Shown one piece after another: positions 17,097 through 25,980 of a stretch of 40,241 nucleotides of DNA. This DNA is from Firmicutes bacterium UBA5389. Its GTDB lineage: Bacteria > Bacillota > DTU025. The translations under genes and the position numbers were made by a program. The stretch's first letter is position 1, and each line of letters begins with the position of its first letter. The notes beneath the pieces were generated by a model, which made no database searches, was not told where the DNA came from, and was given only the letters and a program-made list of their open reading frames with translations. Location of the stretch: the NCBI GenBank assembly GCA_002409965.1, contig DHON01000049.1, positions 13,678-53,918 on the forward strand, in the 5' to 3' direction.

Positions 17097-17756
17097 TCAG
17101 TGAATCTCGGAATAGACGTCGAGCCCAAGGGCTTCTAGATAGTGGCGGTCATTGAGCCGAAGCACGCGGCCGTGGAAGTCGCCGCCCCGTACAGCGACCT
17201 CAGCCACCGACAGCGACGCGTTCCCCAACGTCATTCGCCTATGGTTGGGCACATCGAGACGCAGAATGTGACATATCACGGCCTTCAGAATGATCGCATG
17301 ACCCACCACCGCAACGGTCTTCCCCTCATGTGCCGTGACGATCGATTGGAGAAAGTCTCCTGCCCGATCCGACACATCGAACACGCTTTCGCCTCCCGGA
17401 TATCGGGTCGCCGCAGGGTTGCGCCTGTACTCCTCCATCAAACGAGGGTACTCATGAGCCACATCGTCCCAGGCCATGCCGGCGATCTCGCCCACGTCTA
17501 TCTCGCGCAGGCGTTCGTCGGTGGTAAGGTCCGCCGCCACTGCATCCGAGATGGCTCCGGCCGTGTGCCGAGCCCTGCACAGGGGGCTGGAGTAGACCCG
17601 ATCTACTGGGGTAAGCGGCGATATCGCCAAATAGCTTGCGCAGGCCCTTGCCTGTGCCAAACCGAAGTCGGAGAGAGGCACGTCCAGCCACCCCTGGAGC
17701 CTCCTCTCTCTGTTGAAGACCGTCTCGCCGTGGCGGACCATCAGCAACCTAGTCAA
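17097..17756 (-). CDS. Histidine phosphatase family protein (phosphoglycerate-mutase-like)
   Basis: A 219-residue branch-1 histidine phosphatase. The phospho-acceptor motif LLMVRHGETVFNRERRLQGW is at the N-terminus, followed by a conserved Arg in YSSPLCRARHTA, the conserved acidic DVGEIAGMAWDD segment, and the second catalytic His in VAVVGHAIILKAV. The substrate cannot be read from sequence; relatives include phosphoglycerate phosphatase/mutase-like and CobC-type enzymes. The TTG start has GGGGGAG nine bases upstream, and a few bases separate it from the yfmH stop, so it is probably the last gene of the yfmF-yfmH unit. Confidence 0.88.
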   Translation of the reverse strand: MTRLLMVRHGETVFNRERRLQGWLDVPLSDFGLAQARACASYLAISPLTPVDRVYSSPLCRARHTAGAISDAVAADLTTDERLREIDVGEIAGMAWDDVAHEYPRLMEEYRRNPAATRYPGGESVFDVSDRAGDFLQSIVTAHEGKTVAVVGHAIILKAVICHILRLDVPNHRRMTLGNASLSVAEVAVRGGDFHGRVLRLNDRHYLEALGLDVYSEIH

Positions 17757-17762
17757 CGCTGA

Positions 17763-19076
17763 TCACTCCCCCTGCTCCAGCCCGCTCCCTGGGAGTACCA
17801 CCGACACTGCCAGTAGCTCCGGATCGAACAGCTCCCCCGCCATGCCCGCCGTCTCCTCGGCCGTGATCGACTTGGCAACCTCCACACATTCGATCAACCG
17901 CATGTCACGGAAGTGATAGGTGAGGAAGTTGTAGGCGATGAACTCCAACGAGTCGAAGCTGCGCAGCATGGACCCGATAACTCGTCTACGAGTCCGCTCG
18001 AATTGGTCGGGGTCGATGCCGCCGGCGACAAAAGCGCTTATGCCTTCAGCAACACGCTCCACAAGTCGATCCGGGTTCTCGCTCCTGCCTTCGAACATCG
18101 CAAAGCCGTAGTCGCGTTCGTAATCGCAATCCCAGTCAAAAGAGGAGTCGATGAGGCCATCTGCGTACAGCGCATTGTACAGCGCAGAGCTTCTTCCCGC
18201 CAGCATATGCATGAGGATCTCCATGCCGATCATCTTGCGCATGAGCGGCGGACCATCGTAACCCACACGGTTATCCTTGTACCCAAAGCACACAATCGGC
18301 TCAGAGACAGCCATGCCTTTCTCAGCCCGATGGGCGCCGATCTCTCTCGGCTCCTCTGGGCGAAGCCTTTCCAAATTGGGAGCGGTCCCGAACTCCCGGC
18401 CATCCAGACACGCCGATGCCCTGTCGCCGACCTGGGCGGGAGATACATCACCCACTACGAACAACGTCATGTTGGAAGGATGGTAGAACGTCCTGTAGCA
18501 TTCGTACAGTGTCTCCTTGGTGATGCTCCGCACCGAGTCGATTGTTCCCGCGATCTCCTCTCGAACTGGATGTCGCTGGTACAACGCTTTCAGAAAACCG
18601 TTCACGGCCTGCCAGTCAGGGGAGTCCTCGTTCATCCTGATCTCCTGCTCGATTATGCCCTTCTCCTTCTCCACGTTCTCATCGCTGAAATGCGGCCTCA
18701 TCACGAAATCGAGAAGGGTGTCGAATGCCGGCCAGAAGTTATCGACACATGAGAACAGATAGCCCGTCATAGTATGGTTGGTGAAAGCATTGGAATAGGC
18801 GCCTAGGTCGGCGAAGATGTCGTCGATGGAGCCGTTCTCCTCTTCGAACAGTTTGTGCTCGAGGAAATGGGCGATGCCCTCGGGAGTCGACACGGGGTCG
18901 GCTGTGCCCCGAATTCGAAACCGAGTATCGGCAGACCCGTATCTCGTTGCCAGCACGGCGTATTTCTTGGCGTACCCGCGTTTGTGCAGAGCGGCTACCT
19001 CCAAGCCGCAGTTGAGCCGAGTGCGAGCAACCTCCTCGCGCAGCAACTCTGACCGGTCCAGCTCCATCTCACGCAT
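17763..19076 (-). CDS. yfmH: M16-family zinc peptidase, YfmH type
   Basis: Pitrilysin-clan (M16) metallopeptidase of about 437 residues, the catalytically competent partner of the pair. The inverted zinc motif HFLEH is in EGIAHFLEHKLFEEE, and a downstream conserved Glu occurs in EKGIIEQEIRMNEDSPDW. In Bacillus the YfmF/YfmH pair has been linked to EF-P aminopentanol modification, the name used in current annotations. The start ATG 19076 follows GAGGAGG and overlaps the yfmF stop by eight bases, so the two are translationally coupled. Confidence 0.9.
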   Translation of the reverse strand: MREMELDRSELLREEVARTRLNCGLEVAALHKRGYAKKYAVLATRYGSADTRFRIRGTADPVSTPEGIAHFLEHKLFEEENGSIDDIFADLGAYSNAFTNHTMTGYLFSCVDNFWPAFDTLLDFVMRPHFSDENVEKEKGIIEQEIRMNEDSPDWQAVNGFLKALYQRHPVREEIAGTIDSVRSITKETLYECYRTFYHPSNMTLFVVGDVSPAQVGDRASACLDGREFGTAPNLERLRPEEPREIGAHRAEKGMAVSEPIVCFGYKDNRVGYDGPPLMRKMIGMEILMHMLAGRSSALYNALYADGLIDSSFDWDCDYERDYGFAMFEGRSENPDRLVERVAEGISAFVAGGIDPDQFERTRRRVIGSMLRSFDSLEFIAYNFLTYHFRDMRLIECVEVAKSITAEETAGMAGELFDPELLAVSVVLPGSGLEQGE

Positions 19077-20364
19077 GACGAGCGCCCTCCTCGTTTCGCA
19101 GAAAGTAGACTGTATCCAGCTGGATCCCACGTGCGACTCTCACTACATCTTCCAGTGAAACCTGGGATACGCGCTGCTTCAGCTGTTCAGCCGTAATCGA
19201 GCAGCCATTAACGATCCCTGTGAGGGCCAAGTCCATCAGCGAGGACGGCTGATCCCGCATCATCTCGATGTCTCGGATCAAGCCGCGTCGCGTGTTCTCC
19301 ATCTCGCTTTCGGTGATCGCGCCGCCTCGCACCGCATCGAGCTGCTCCTCGATGATGCCGACTGCAGTGTCGAACGCATCGAAATCAATGCCGGCGTTCA
19401 CCCACATCAGCCCCTTAGTCTGTTCAATGCCTGACGAGGCGAAATAGGCCAGGCTAGCGCGTTCTCGGACGTTCTGGAACAGCTTGGAATGGGTGTACCC
19501 TCCGAACACCCCGTTCGTGAACAGCAGCGCAGGGAAATCGGAGGTTGCGAAGGTCGTTCCCGTGCGGTATCCCATGACCAGATGTCCCTGGCTCACGGGC
19601 ATCCGCTCCACGATCCGTCTGGGCTTGGACGACGGAGCCGGACCCCGGGTGGATGCAGTGCCAACCGGGCGGGGTCGTCTCGCTGAGCCTCCAAAGGCCT
19701 CCAACGCCAATCCCGCTGCGCGCGTGTGGTCCACATCCCCCACCACGAAGATGTCCATTGGGTATTCCCGGACCGCCCGGGCATGCCACTGGGCCAGGGA
19801 ATCAGGGGTGATCGCGTCGATGTCCTCCACTCTGCCGAGTTTGCTCACTGCGTAGGGCTCAGTCCGACACATCTCCTCGTTGCAGCGCCGAAACGCGTAG
19901 GCCTGCTTGTCATCGAGTATGCTCTCGATTCTCCGCCGCAGGTTGGTTTTCTCCTGGGCTACGTAGTCGGCGCGCAACCCGCTGCCTTCCATCGCAGGTT
20001 CGCATATCAGCTCGCGAAGGATACTGAACCCTCTGCGAAGCATGGCATCGCCGCCATCCAGATACGCATCGTTGACCACTCCCACAGCGAACACGAGCAG
20101 ATGCCTCTCGCCCTTCTTTGCCACGTCCGCCGACACGGACGTACCATACAGATCGTCCAAGTTGCGCATGAAATCGGCCGTTTCCGGCCATCTCCTGGTG
20201 CCCCGCCGAAGAACCTGCCCAAGTAGGGCGTTATGCGTAGCTTCGTCCACCGAAAGGTCAGACTGCAGCACCGCCGCAAGAAGGTTGGTCTTGAACTTCG
20301 TCGCACGCATTGTATGCAGGTTAGCCCCCATGGGCAGACGCTCGACCTGGAAAACCTCCTCCAA
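19069..20364 (-). CDS. yfmF: M16-family peptidase-like protein, YfmF type (no zinc motif)
   Basis: Inactive-type M16 partner of YfmH; two M16 halves are recognisable (N-terminal TKFKTNLLAAVL, central YPMDIFVVGDVDHTRAAGLAL, C-terminal MSQGHLVMGY-like MPVSQGHLVMGYRTGTT). The HxxEH motif expected after the first strand is absent. The start is uncertain. TTG 20364 gives an N-terminus matching the family and lies downstream of the predicted promoter; ATG 20331 would be shorter. A run of nine C (nine G in the mRNA) at 20370-20378 lies just upstream of TTG 20364 and separates two reading frames. Confidence 0.82.
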   Translation of the reverse strand: MEEVFQVERLPMGANLHTMRATKFKTNLLAAVLQSDLSVDEATHNALLGQVLRRGTRRWPETADFMRNLDDLYGTSVSADVAKKGERHLLVFAVGVVNDAYLDGGDAMLRRGFSILRELICEPAMEGSGLRADYVAQEKTNLRRRIESILDDKQAYAFRRCNEEMCRTEPYAVSKLGRVEDIDAITPDSLAQWHARAVREYPMDIFVVGDVDHTRAAGLALEAFGGSARRPRPVGTASTRGPAPSSKPRRIVERMPVSQGHLVMGYRTGTTFATSDFPALLFTNGVFGGYTHSKLFQNVRERASLAYFASSGIEQTKGLMWVNAGIDFDAFDTAVGIIEEQLDAVRGGAITESEMENTRRGLIRDIEMMRDQPSSLMDLALTGIVNGCSITAEQLKQRVSQVSLEDVVRVARGIQLDTVYFLRNEEGARHA

Positions 20365-20403
20365 AGCGACCCCCCCCCAAGCACTCCTCGAAATCGCATA
20401 CCT

Positions 20404-20433
20404 AGTATGGCCCATTATCACTCGGCAGTTCAA
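20404..20433 (-). promoter_or_regulatory. Possible sigmaA promoter of yfmF-yfmH-phosphatase
   Basis: Minus strand TTGAAC (20433-20428), an 18-base spacer, CATACT (20409-20404). It lies just downstream of the hydrogenase operon terminator, where a new transcription unit would be expected. Confidence 0.4.
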
Positions 20434-20442
20434 GCATATCGA

Positions 20443-20467
20443 GAAAGGGGCGGAGTGAATCCGCCCC
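20443..20467 (-). terminator. Intrinsic terminator of the hydrogenase operon
   Basis: Minus-strand perfect 8-bp stem GGGGCGGA/TCCGCCCC (20467-20447) with a five-base loop, followed by TTTC. It lies 26 bases after the hydA stop codon and separates the hydrogenase genes from yfmF. Confidence 0.7.
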
Positions 20468-20493
20468 CCTCCCCGTTATCCTGTCATTGCCAA

Positions 20494-22227
20494 TCAGTGC
20501 TTTGACGATATGCCTCGCGCTGTGTAGTGCGTATGCAGCAGCTCATGGGACTTGTGGCCCAGAGGCTCACCGAGGAACTCATCGTAGAGCTGCTTTACCT
20601 CCGGGTTTTCGTGAGACTTCCTCAAGGGAAGCTCACGGTCGGCCTGGTACGTGGCTTCGATCCTCTGCAGACGTCTCTCGGTATTGGTACCTATGGGCTG
20701 TCCGCCTCCGCCTATGCATCCGCCGGGGCACGCCATTATCTCAATGAAGTGGTAAGAAGCCTCCCCGGACCGCACGCGCTCGAGGAGCTTGCGCGCGTTC
20801 GCCAGGGTGTGGGCCACAGCCACGCGCACCGTTGTGTCGCCCAGCACGACCTGGGCCTCCTTGATGCCCTCAAATCCCCTGACCTCGCGCAAATCGAGCG
20901 AAGGCAGTTCCTTCTGCATGACTACCTCGTACACGGTTCTGAGAGCCGCCTCCATCACGCCTCCGGTCGCTCCGAAGATCACAGCGGCGCCTGTGCCGAT
21001 GCCTAGCGGTGCATCGTAGTTGTCGGCCTCCAGAGTGCTGGGATCGATCCCCGCCTCGCGCAGCATGCGCGCGAGCTCTCTGGTGGTCAGAACCGCATCT
21101 ACGTCCTTGTAGCCGGAGGACCGCATCTCGGGCCGCTCGCACTCGAACTTCTTGGCTGTGCACGGCATGATCGACACCACGTACATGTCGGCTGGGTCGA
21201 TCCCGGCCTTCTCGGCATAGTAAGTCTTGGCTATCGCCCCGAACATCTGCTGAGGCGATTTACACGTAGACAGATTGCCCAGCATATCAGGGTAGAAGTG
21301 CTCGATGAACTTGATCCAGCCCGGGCTGCACGAGGTTATCATGGGCAGCGTCCCGCCTGTCTGAAGTCGCTGGAGCAGCTCGTTGCCCTCTTCCAGGATG
21401 GTGAGGTCGGCTGTGAAGTTGGTGTCGAAAACGCGATCGAAGCCCAGGGCTCTCAAACCCGCCACCAACTGGCCGGTTACTATGGATCCCGGCTCCATTC
21501 CGAACTCCTCGCCCAAGGCAACACGGATGGCCGGCGCCGTCTGCACCACTACATGCTTCTTGGGGTCGGCCAGCGCCTTCCAGACCTCCCGCGTCGAGTC
21601 CACCTCGCTCAGAGCCCCCGTAGGGCAGACCAGCACGCACTGGCCGCACAGGGTGCAGGCAACATCGTTCAGAGGAAGCTCTCCAGCCGGGCCCACAACC
21701 GAGTTGAACCCGCGGCCCGACACATTAATCGCCGATACGCCCTGCACCTGTTCGCAGACTGCCACGCACCGCCGACAGAGAATGCACTTGTCGGGATCTC
21801 GAACTATCGACGGCGTGGACTCATCCACAGAGTGATGCGACTTGGCGCCCTCGAACCGGATCTCCCTTATCCCCAACGATTCAGCGAGCGCCTGCAGCTC
21901 GCACGACCCGCTGCGTACGCAGGTCAGACACTCGAACGGATGGTTCGATATGATCAGCTCGAGCACAGCGCGCCGGGCCTCCCGTACCTGCTTGGTGTTG
22001 GTGTGCACGACCATCCCCTGCGCGGCGGGGGTAACACAGGACGCCGCAAGCGTCCTGGCGCCCTCGATCTCCACAACGCAGAGACGGCATGATCCTATCT
22101 CGTTGATCTCCTCGAGGTAGCAGAGGGTCGGTATCTTCACGCCCGCCTGCGTTGCAGCCTCGAGAACGCTCGTGCCTGCCGGGACGGTGACTTGCCGTCC
22201 GTCTATGGTGAGAGTGACTTCACCCAT
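20494..22227 (-). CDS. hydA: [FeFe]-hydrogenase catalytic subunit, HndD/HydA type
   Basis: Catalytic subunit of a multimeric, NAD(P)-linked [FeFe]-hydrogenase, 577 residues. Domain order: plant-type [2Fe-2S] (Cys36, 47, 50, 64), His-Cys-ligated [4Fe-4S] (His96, Cys100, 103, 109), two ferredoxin [4Fe-4S] clusters (Cys148-158 and Cys191-201), the H-cluster domain, and a C-terminal small-subunit-like segment. H-cluster loops: L1 TSCSPGW (298-304), L2 MPCTAKKFE (from 354), L3 MACPGGCIGGGGQP (Cys500, Cys504). L1 has Ser where classical TSCCPxW has its second Cys; I recall this as common in HndD-type enzymes but have not checked. There is no extra C-terminal [2Fe-2S] domain as in Thermotoga HydA. 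ATG 22227, 26 bases after hydB. Confidence 0.95.
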   Translation of the reverse strand: MGEVTLTIDGRQVTVPAGTSVLEAATQAGVKIPTLCYLEEINEIGSCRLCVVEIEGARTLAASCVTPAAQGMVVHTNTKQVREARRAVLELIISNHPFECLTCVRSGSCELQALAESLGIREIRFEGAKSHHSVDESTPSIVRDPDKCILCRRCVAVCEQVQGVSAINVSGRGFNSVVGPAGELPLNDVACTLCGQCVLVCPTGALSEVDSTREVWKALADPKKHVVVQTAPAIRVALGEEFGMEPGSIVTGQLVAGLRALGFDRVFDTNFTADLTILEEGNELLQRLQTGGTLPMITSCSPGWIKFIEHFYPDMLGNLSTCKSPQQMFGAIAKTYYAEKAGIDPADMYVVSIMPCTAKKFECERPEMRSSGYKDVDAVLTTRELARMLREAGIDPSTLEADNYDAPLGIGTGAAVIFGATGGVMEAALRTVYEVVMQKELPSLDLREVRGFEGIKEAQVVLGDTTVRVAVAHTLANARKLLERVRSGEASYHFIEIMACPGGCIGGGGQPIGTNTERRLQRIEATYQADRELPLRKSHENPEVKQLYDEFLGEPLGHKSHELLHTHYTARGISSKH

Positions 22228-22253
22228 TCGTATCACACTCCATTCTCGTGGTC

Positions 22254-25200
22254 TTACGGCTCGCAGACATCGCACTGGAAGCAGCGGGCAGCCTCCGCCA
22301 CAGCCATGTCCTCAGTCAGACCGAGTTCGACCTCTTTGAAATTCCTGCTACGTTCGGAAACCGGCATTTCAGGCATTACGCACCTCTTGCACTGTTCCTC
22401 GATGGGCGTTCCCACTAGCTCTCGCTCTATCTCAGCGTCGGCATGCTGCCAAGCAACGCCTCCCATGAACTTGTCTATCGCAAGCGCAGCCTGACGCCCT
22501 GCCCCGATCGCTCCGACTACAGTCCACGGTCCGGTGACGCAGTCGCCTCCCGCGAACACGCCCGGAACGTTGGTCTGCATCGTGTCAGGATCTGTGATTA
22601 CCAACCCCGACTTCGTCGTAAGCAGCGCCTCTGCGTTCTTGTCCGTCCCTTCGGAGAAAGAGGTATCAACATACTGACCTATGGCCGGTATGACTGTATC
22701 TACATCCACTATGGTGCGCGATGCGTCCACCGGAACCGGACGTCTGCGGCCCGACTTGTCGAAGTCGCCCAACCTCATACGAACGCATTCCATCTGAGAT
22801 ACCTTGCCATCGACGCCGATTAGCCTGGTAGGAGCAGTGAGGTAGTGAACTTGGATGCCCTCATCGATCGCGGCCTCGATTTCCGCCGAATCAGCGGGCA
22901 TGTCCGACCGCAGCCTACGGTAGACTATGTGGACCTCCTTGGCTCCTAGGCGCAGCGCGGTACGGGCGGCGTCGATTGCGGCGTTGCCTCCGCCCACCAC
23001 TGCCACCTTCTGGCCGATCTTGACCGGACGGCCCAGGGCCGCATCGCGCAGGAATTCCACCGCCGGCAGAACCCCCTCGAGGTCCTCGCCGGGCACGCCC
23101 ATCGTCGAGCTACTCTGGGCCCCCACCGAGACGAACACCGCATCGTACTCCGACTTGAGCCCATCCAGGGTTACGTCCACGCCCACCCGCGTGTTGAGCC
23201 GTATCTCCACTCCTTCTTTCTCGATGGCGTCGATCTCGAACTTCAGTATCTCTTTGGGTAGTCGGTAATCCGGAATTCCTACAGCCAACATCCCGCCTGC
23301 TACCGGAAGCGCCTCGAACACAGCAACCTTATGGCCGAACGTGGCCAAGAAGTGCGCGGCCGCGAGCCCCGCCGGGCCCGCCCCCACTATGGCTACGCTC
23401 TTGCCGGACGGCGCGGCAAAGTGGGCCTTGTACTGATGCCCCCTCTTGATCTCCCAGTCAGCCGCAAACCGCTTCAACGATTTGATCGCCACGGGCTCGT
23501 CGAACGTTGCGCGCCTGCACTTGGCCTCGCACGGGTGGTCGCACACCCGTCCGCAGATCGCCGGGAATGGGTTCGTCCCCCGAATCAGATCCACCGCCTC
23601 GTCGAACTTGCGCTCTTTGATCAGCGCAATGTAGCGAGGCACCTCTACGCCGGCCGGGCACGAGTTCTGGCACGGCGAGTTGAACAAGGCCGCGCATGCA
23701 GACGCCGGGCACTTCTTGTCTCGGATGTGCGCCTCGTATTCGTCTCTGAAGTATCTGATTGTGGACAGCACCGGGTTGGGCGCGCTCTGGCCCAGGCCGC
23801 ACATGGCGGTGGTCCGTATCTGCTCGCCCAGCTCGATCAGGAGCTCGATATCTCCCTCTCGGCCTTGGCCCTTGGTGATGCGGTCCAGGATCTCCAGCAT
23901 TCGTTTAGTCCCGATACGGCACGGCGCGCACTTGCCGCACGACTCGTCCTGGATGAATTGCATGAAGAACTTAGCCAAGTCCACCATACAAGTGTCTTCG
24001 TCCATGACGATTAGGCCGCCCGATCCCATCATGGTGCCAAGCTCTTTGAGCGACTCGTAGTCGATCGCAGTGTTCAGGAACTGCGCCGGGATACAGCCGC
24101 CCGATGGGCCGCCGGTCTGCGCCGCTTTGAATTTCTTTCCATTGGGTATTCCGCCGCCGATATCGAATATGATATCGCCCAGCGCTGTGCCCATTGGCAC
24201 TTCCACAAGGCCGGTATTGTTGATCTTCCCTGCCAGCGCGAACACCTTGGTGCCTTTGCTCTTCTCAGTGCCGATTGAGGAGAACCACTCTGCGCCGCGC
24301 AGGACAATTGGAGCGATGTTCGCATACGTCTCAACGTTGTTGATCAGTGTGGGCTGCCCCCACAGTCCGGCCTGCGCCGGATATGGCGGCCTGGGCCTGG
24401 GCTCACCGCGACGGCTTTCCACCGATGCGAGAAGCGCGGTCTCTTCGCCGCACACAAAAGCGCCGGCGCCCACACGAAGCTCTATGTCGAAGTTGAAACC
24501 ACTGCCGAAGATGTCCGTGCCCAGAAGGCCGTATTCCCTCGCCTGCCCTATGGCGTGCTGCAGGTGCGCCACGGCCAGCGGGTACTCGGCCCGCACGTAA
24601 ATGTATCCCTGATTGGCGCCGACGGCGTACCCAGCTATGGCCATGGCCTCGAGCACTGTATGGGGATCGCCTTCGAGCACAGAGCGATCCATGAAAGCCC
24701 CGGGGTCGCCCTCGTCGGCGTTGCATACCACATACTTGGGCGAGCCGGGGGCCCGGAATGTGAGATCCCACTTAACCCCCGTGGGGAATCCCGCTCCCCC
24801 GCGTCCTCTGAGCCCTGCCCGCTTGATGGTATCGATGATGTCGGCCGGCTTCATCTCGGTGAGCGCCTTGCCCAAAGCCGCGTAGCCATCGCGCGCGATG
24901 TACTCGTCGATCTTGAGCGGGTCAATGACTCCCGTGTTGCGCAGGGCTATCCGCTCCTGCCGGCTGAAGAAGGTCATGGCCTCCTGAGTCTCTACGAGCT
25001 CGGCAGTGCCGGGTTCCTCGTAAAGAAGCCTTTTCACTATGCGCCCCTTGACCAGGTGTTCGTTGACGATCTCCCTAGCGTCGTCGGCAGTGAGTTTCCT
25101 ATAGAGAACGCCTTCCGGGTACACGACCGCTATCGGCCCCAGATCGCACGGGCCCATGCACCCAGTGACAACCACTTTTATTTCGCGCTCAATGCCTCTT

Positions 25201-25301
25201 GCGACTATCTCGGCCTCCAGCGCCTCCCGCACCGCCTTACAGCCGGAGGAGACACAGGCGGCGCCGCCGCACACAAGCACGTGCGCTCGAACCAGATCCA
25301 T
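22254..25301 (-). CDS. hydB: Hydrogenase diaphorase subunit: NuoF/HydB fused to a GltD-like FAD/NAD(P)H module
   Basis: A 1015-residue fusion. Residues 1-~90 are a thioredoxin-like [2Fe-2S] domain (Cys11, 16, 48, 52 region). Residues ~130-510 are NuoF: RGRGGAGFPTGVKW for FMN/NADH, then ESCGKCAPCR (Cys455, 458, 461) and Cys501 for a [4Fe-4S] cluster. Where HydB normally ends in a two-cluster ferredoxin, residues ~528-1000 match the GltD/NfnB family: an N-terminal cysteine-rich domain (Cys531-595), FAD motif VGAGPAGLAAA (640-645 region), and NAD(P) motif VVGGGNAAID (from 768) followed by VYRR (Arg795-796), the pattern associated with NADPH. The C-terminus has CFQCDVC. ATG 25301 follows GGGAGGA. 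Two pyridine-nucleotide sites in one chain are thus predicted; electron routing is unknown. Confidence 0.9.
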   Translation of the reverse strand: MDLVRAHVLVCGGAACVSSGCKAVREALEAEIVARGIEREIKVVVTGCMGPCDLGPIAVVYPEGVLYRKLTADDAREIVNEHLVKGRIVKRLLYEEPGTAELVETQEAMTFFSRQERIALRNTGVIDPLKIDEYIARDGYAALGKALTEMKPADIIDTIKRAGLRGRGGAGFPTGVKWDLTFRAPGSPKYVVCNADEGDPGAFMDRSVLEGDPHTVLEAMAIAGYAVGANQGYIYVRAEYPLAVAHLQHAIGQAREYGLLGTDIFGSGFNFDIELRVGAGAFVCGEETALLASVESRRGEPRPRPPYPAQAGLWGQPTLINNVETYANIAPIVLRGAEWFSSIGTEKSKGTKVFALAGKINNTGLVEVPMGTALGDIIFDIGGGIPNGKKFKAAQTGGPSGGCIPAQFLNTAIDYESLKELGTMMGSGGLIVMDEDTCMVDLAKFFMQFIQDESCGKCAPCRIGTKRMLEILDRITKGQGREGDIELLIELGEQIRTTAMCGLGQSAPNPVLSTIRYFRDEYEAHIRDKKCPASACAALFNSPCQNSCPAGVEVPRYIALIKERKFDEAVDLIRGTNPFPAICGRVCDHPCEAKCRRATFDEPVAIKSLKRFAADWEIKRGHQYKAHFAAPSGKSVAIVGAGPAGLAAAHFLATFGHKVAVFEALPVAGGMLAVGIPDYRLPKEILKFEIDAIEKEGVEIRLNTRVGVDVTLDGLKSEYDAVFVSVGAQSSSTMGVPGEDLEGVLPAVEFLRDAALGRPVKIGQKVAVVGGGNAAIDAARTALRLGAKEVHIVYRRLRSDMPADSAEIEAAIDEGIQVHYLTAPTRLIGVDGKVSQMECVRMRLGDFDKSGRRRPVPVDASRTIVDVDTVIPAIGQYVDTSFSEGTDKNAEALLTTKSGLVITDPDTMQTNVPGVFAGGDCVTGPWTVVGAIGAGRQAALAIDKFMGGVAWQHADAEIERELVGTPIEEQCKRCVMPEMPVSERSRNFKEVELGLTEDMAVAEAARCFQCDVCEP

Positions 25302-25342
25302 TCGTATTCCTCCCTCACTACGCCTGCTGCCATGGCATGACA

Positions 25343-25846
25343 CTAAGAGTATTTCTTAAGCACTTCAGGCACGCGCTCAGGCTTGATCCGCGCATAGATG
25401 TCGTCGTCTACTGTCATGACAGGCCCCAGCCCACACGCGCCAATGCACCTCATGACCTGGATAGAGAAGAGCCTGTCGGGAGTGGTATCGCCCGCCTTGA
25501 TCCCCAGGGCATGCTCCACCTTGTCCAAGATCTTCTCTCCGCCCCGCACGTAACAGGCAGTGCCCAGGCACACACCTACCTTGTGCTTGCCTTTGGGTTT
25601 GGTGGTGAACAGCGCGTAGAACGTGATCACGCTGTAGACATCGGCCACCGGAATGTCAAGCCCCGCCGCCACACGCTCCTGCACCTCAAGGGGTAGGTAA
25701 CCCACTACCTGCTGGATCTCGTGGAGGCACGGGATGAGCACTCCGCGCTGGCCCTTGTACCTGGCGATAATCTCATCCGCCTTCGCCCACTGTTCAGGCG
25801 TGATATCGGTAATATCGCCCGCGCTACTGGTTTCACAGCAACCCAT
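25343..25846 (-). CDS. hydC: Hydrogenase NuoE/HndA-like [2Fe-2S] subunit
   Basis: A 167-residue thioredoxin-fold [2Fe-2S] protein of the NuoE/HydC family, which feeds electrons between the FMN subunit and the catalytic subunit. Cluster ligands are visible in VCLGTACYVRGG and RCIGACGLGP. The N-terminal helical part includes LIPCLHEIQQVVGYLP, typical of NuoE. ATG 25846 is preceded by GAGGAGG. It is the first gene of the hydC-hydB-hydA operon, about 40 bases downstream of the predicted sigma54 start point. The short N-terminal CCET is not typical of NuoE but may simply be variable. Confidence 0.94.
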   Translation of the reverse strand: MGCCETSSAGDITDITPEQWAKADEIIARYKGQRGVLIPCLHEIQQVVGYLPLEVQERVAAGLDIPVADVYSVITFYALFTTKPKGKHKVGVCLGTACYVRGGEKILDKVEHALGIKAGDTTPDRLFSIQVMRCIGACGLGPVMTVDDDIYARIKPERVPEVLKKYS

Positions 25847-25893
25847 AGACCTTTCAACCTCCTCTGCCGGCCATTACAGCCACGTATTGCATA

Positions 25894-25909
25894 TGCATGA
25901 TTCATGCCA
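25894..25909 (-). promoter_or_regulatory. Sigma54 (-24/-12) promoter of the hydrogenase operon
   Basis: Minus strand TGGCATGAATCATGCA (25909-25894). The invariant GG (-24) and GC (-12) are ten bases apart, exactly as in the TGGCACG-N4-TTGC consensus; mismatches are T for C in -24 and A for T in -12. The predicted start point is near 25884, giving a leader of about 38 bases to hydC. The gene immediately upstream encodes a sigma54-dependent activator. Confidence 0.7.
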
Positions 25910-25961
25910 CATGCCGAAACGGCGTGTAGCTGGTCCTTTCAAAAGAGCACTTGGGCGGCCC

Positions 25962-25977
25962 GATGCAGTATTGCATT
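25962..25977. promoter_or_regulatory. Third, imperfect activator dyad (GATGC-N6-GCATT)
   Basis: GATGC-agtatt-GCATT repeats the dyad found twice upstream, with one mismatch in the second half-site. It ends three bases before the Rex-type palindrome, so a regulator on one could influence binding to the other. Confidence 0.45.
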
Positions 25978-25980
25978 AAT

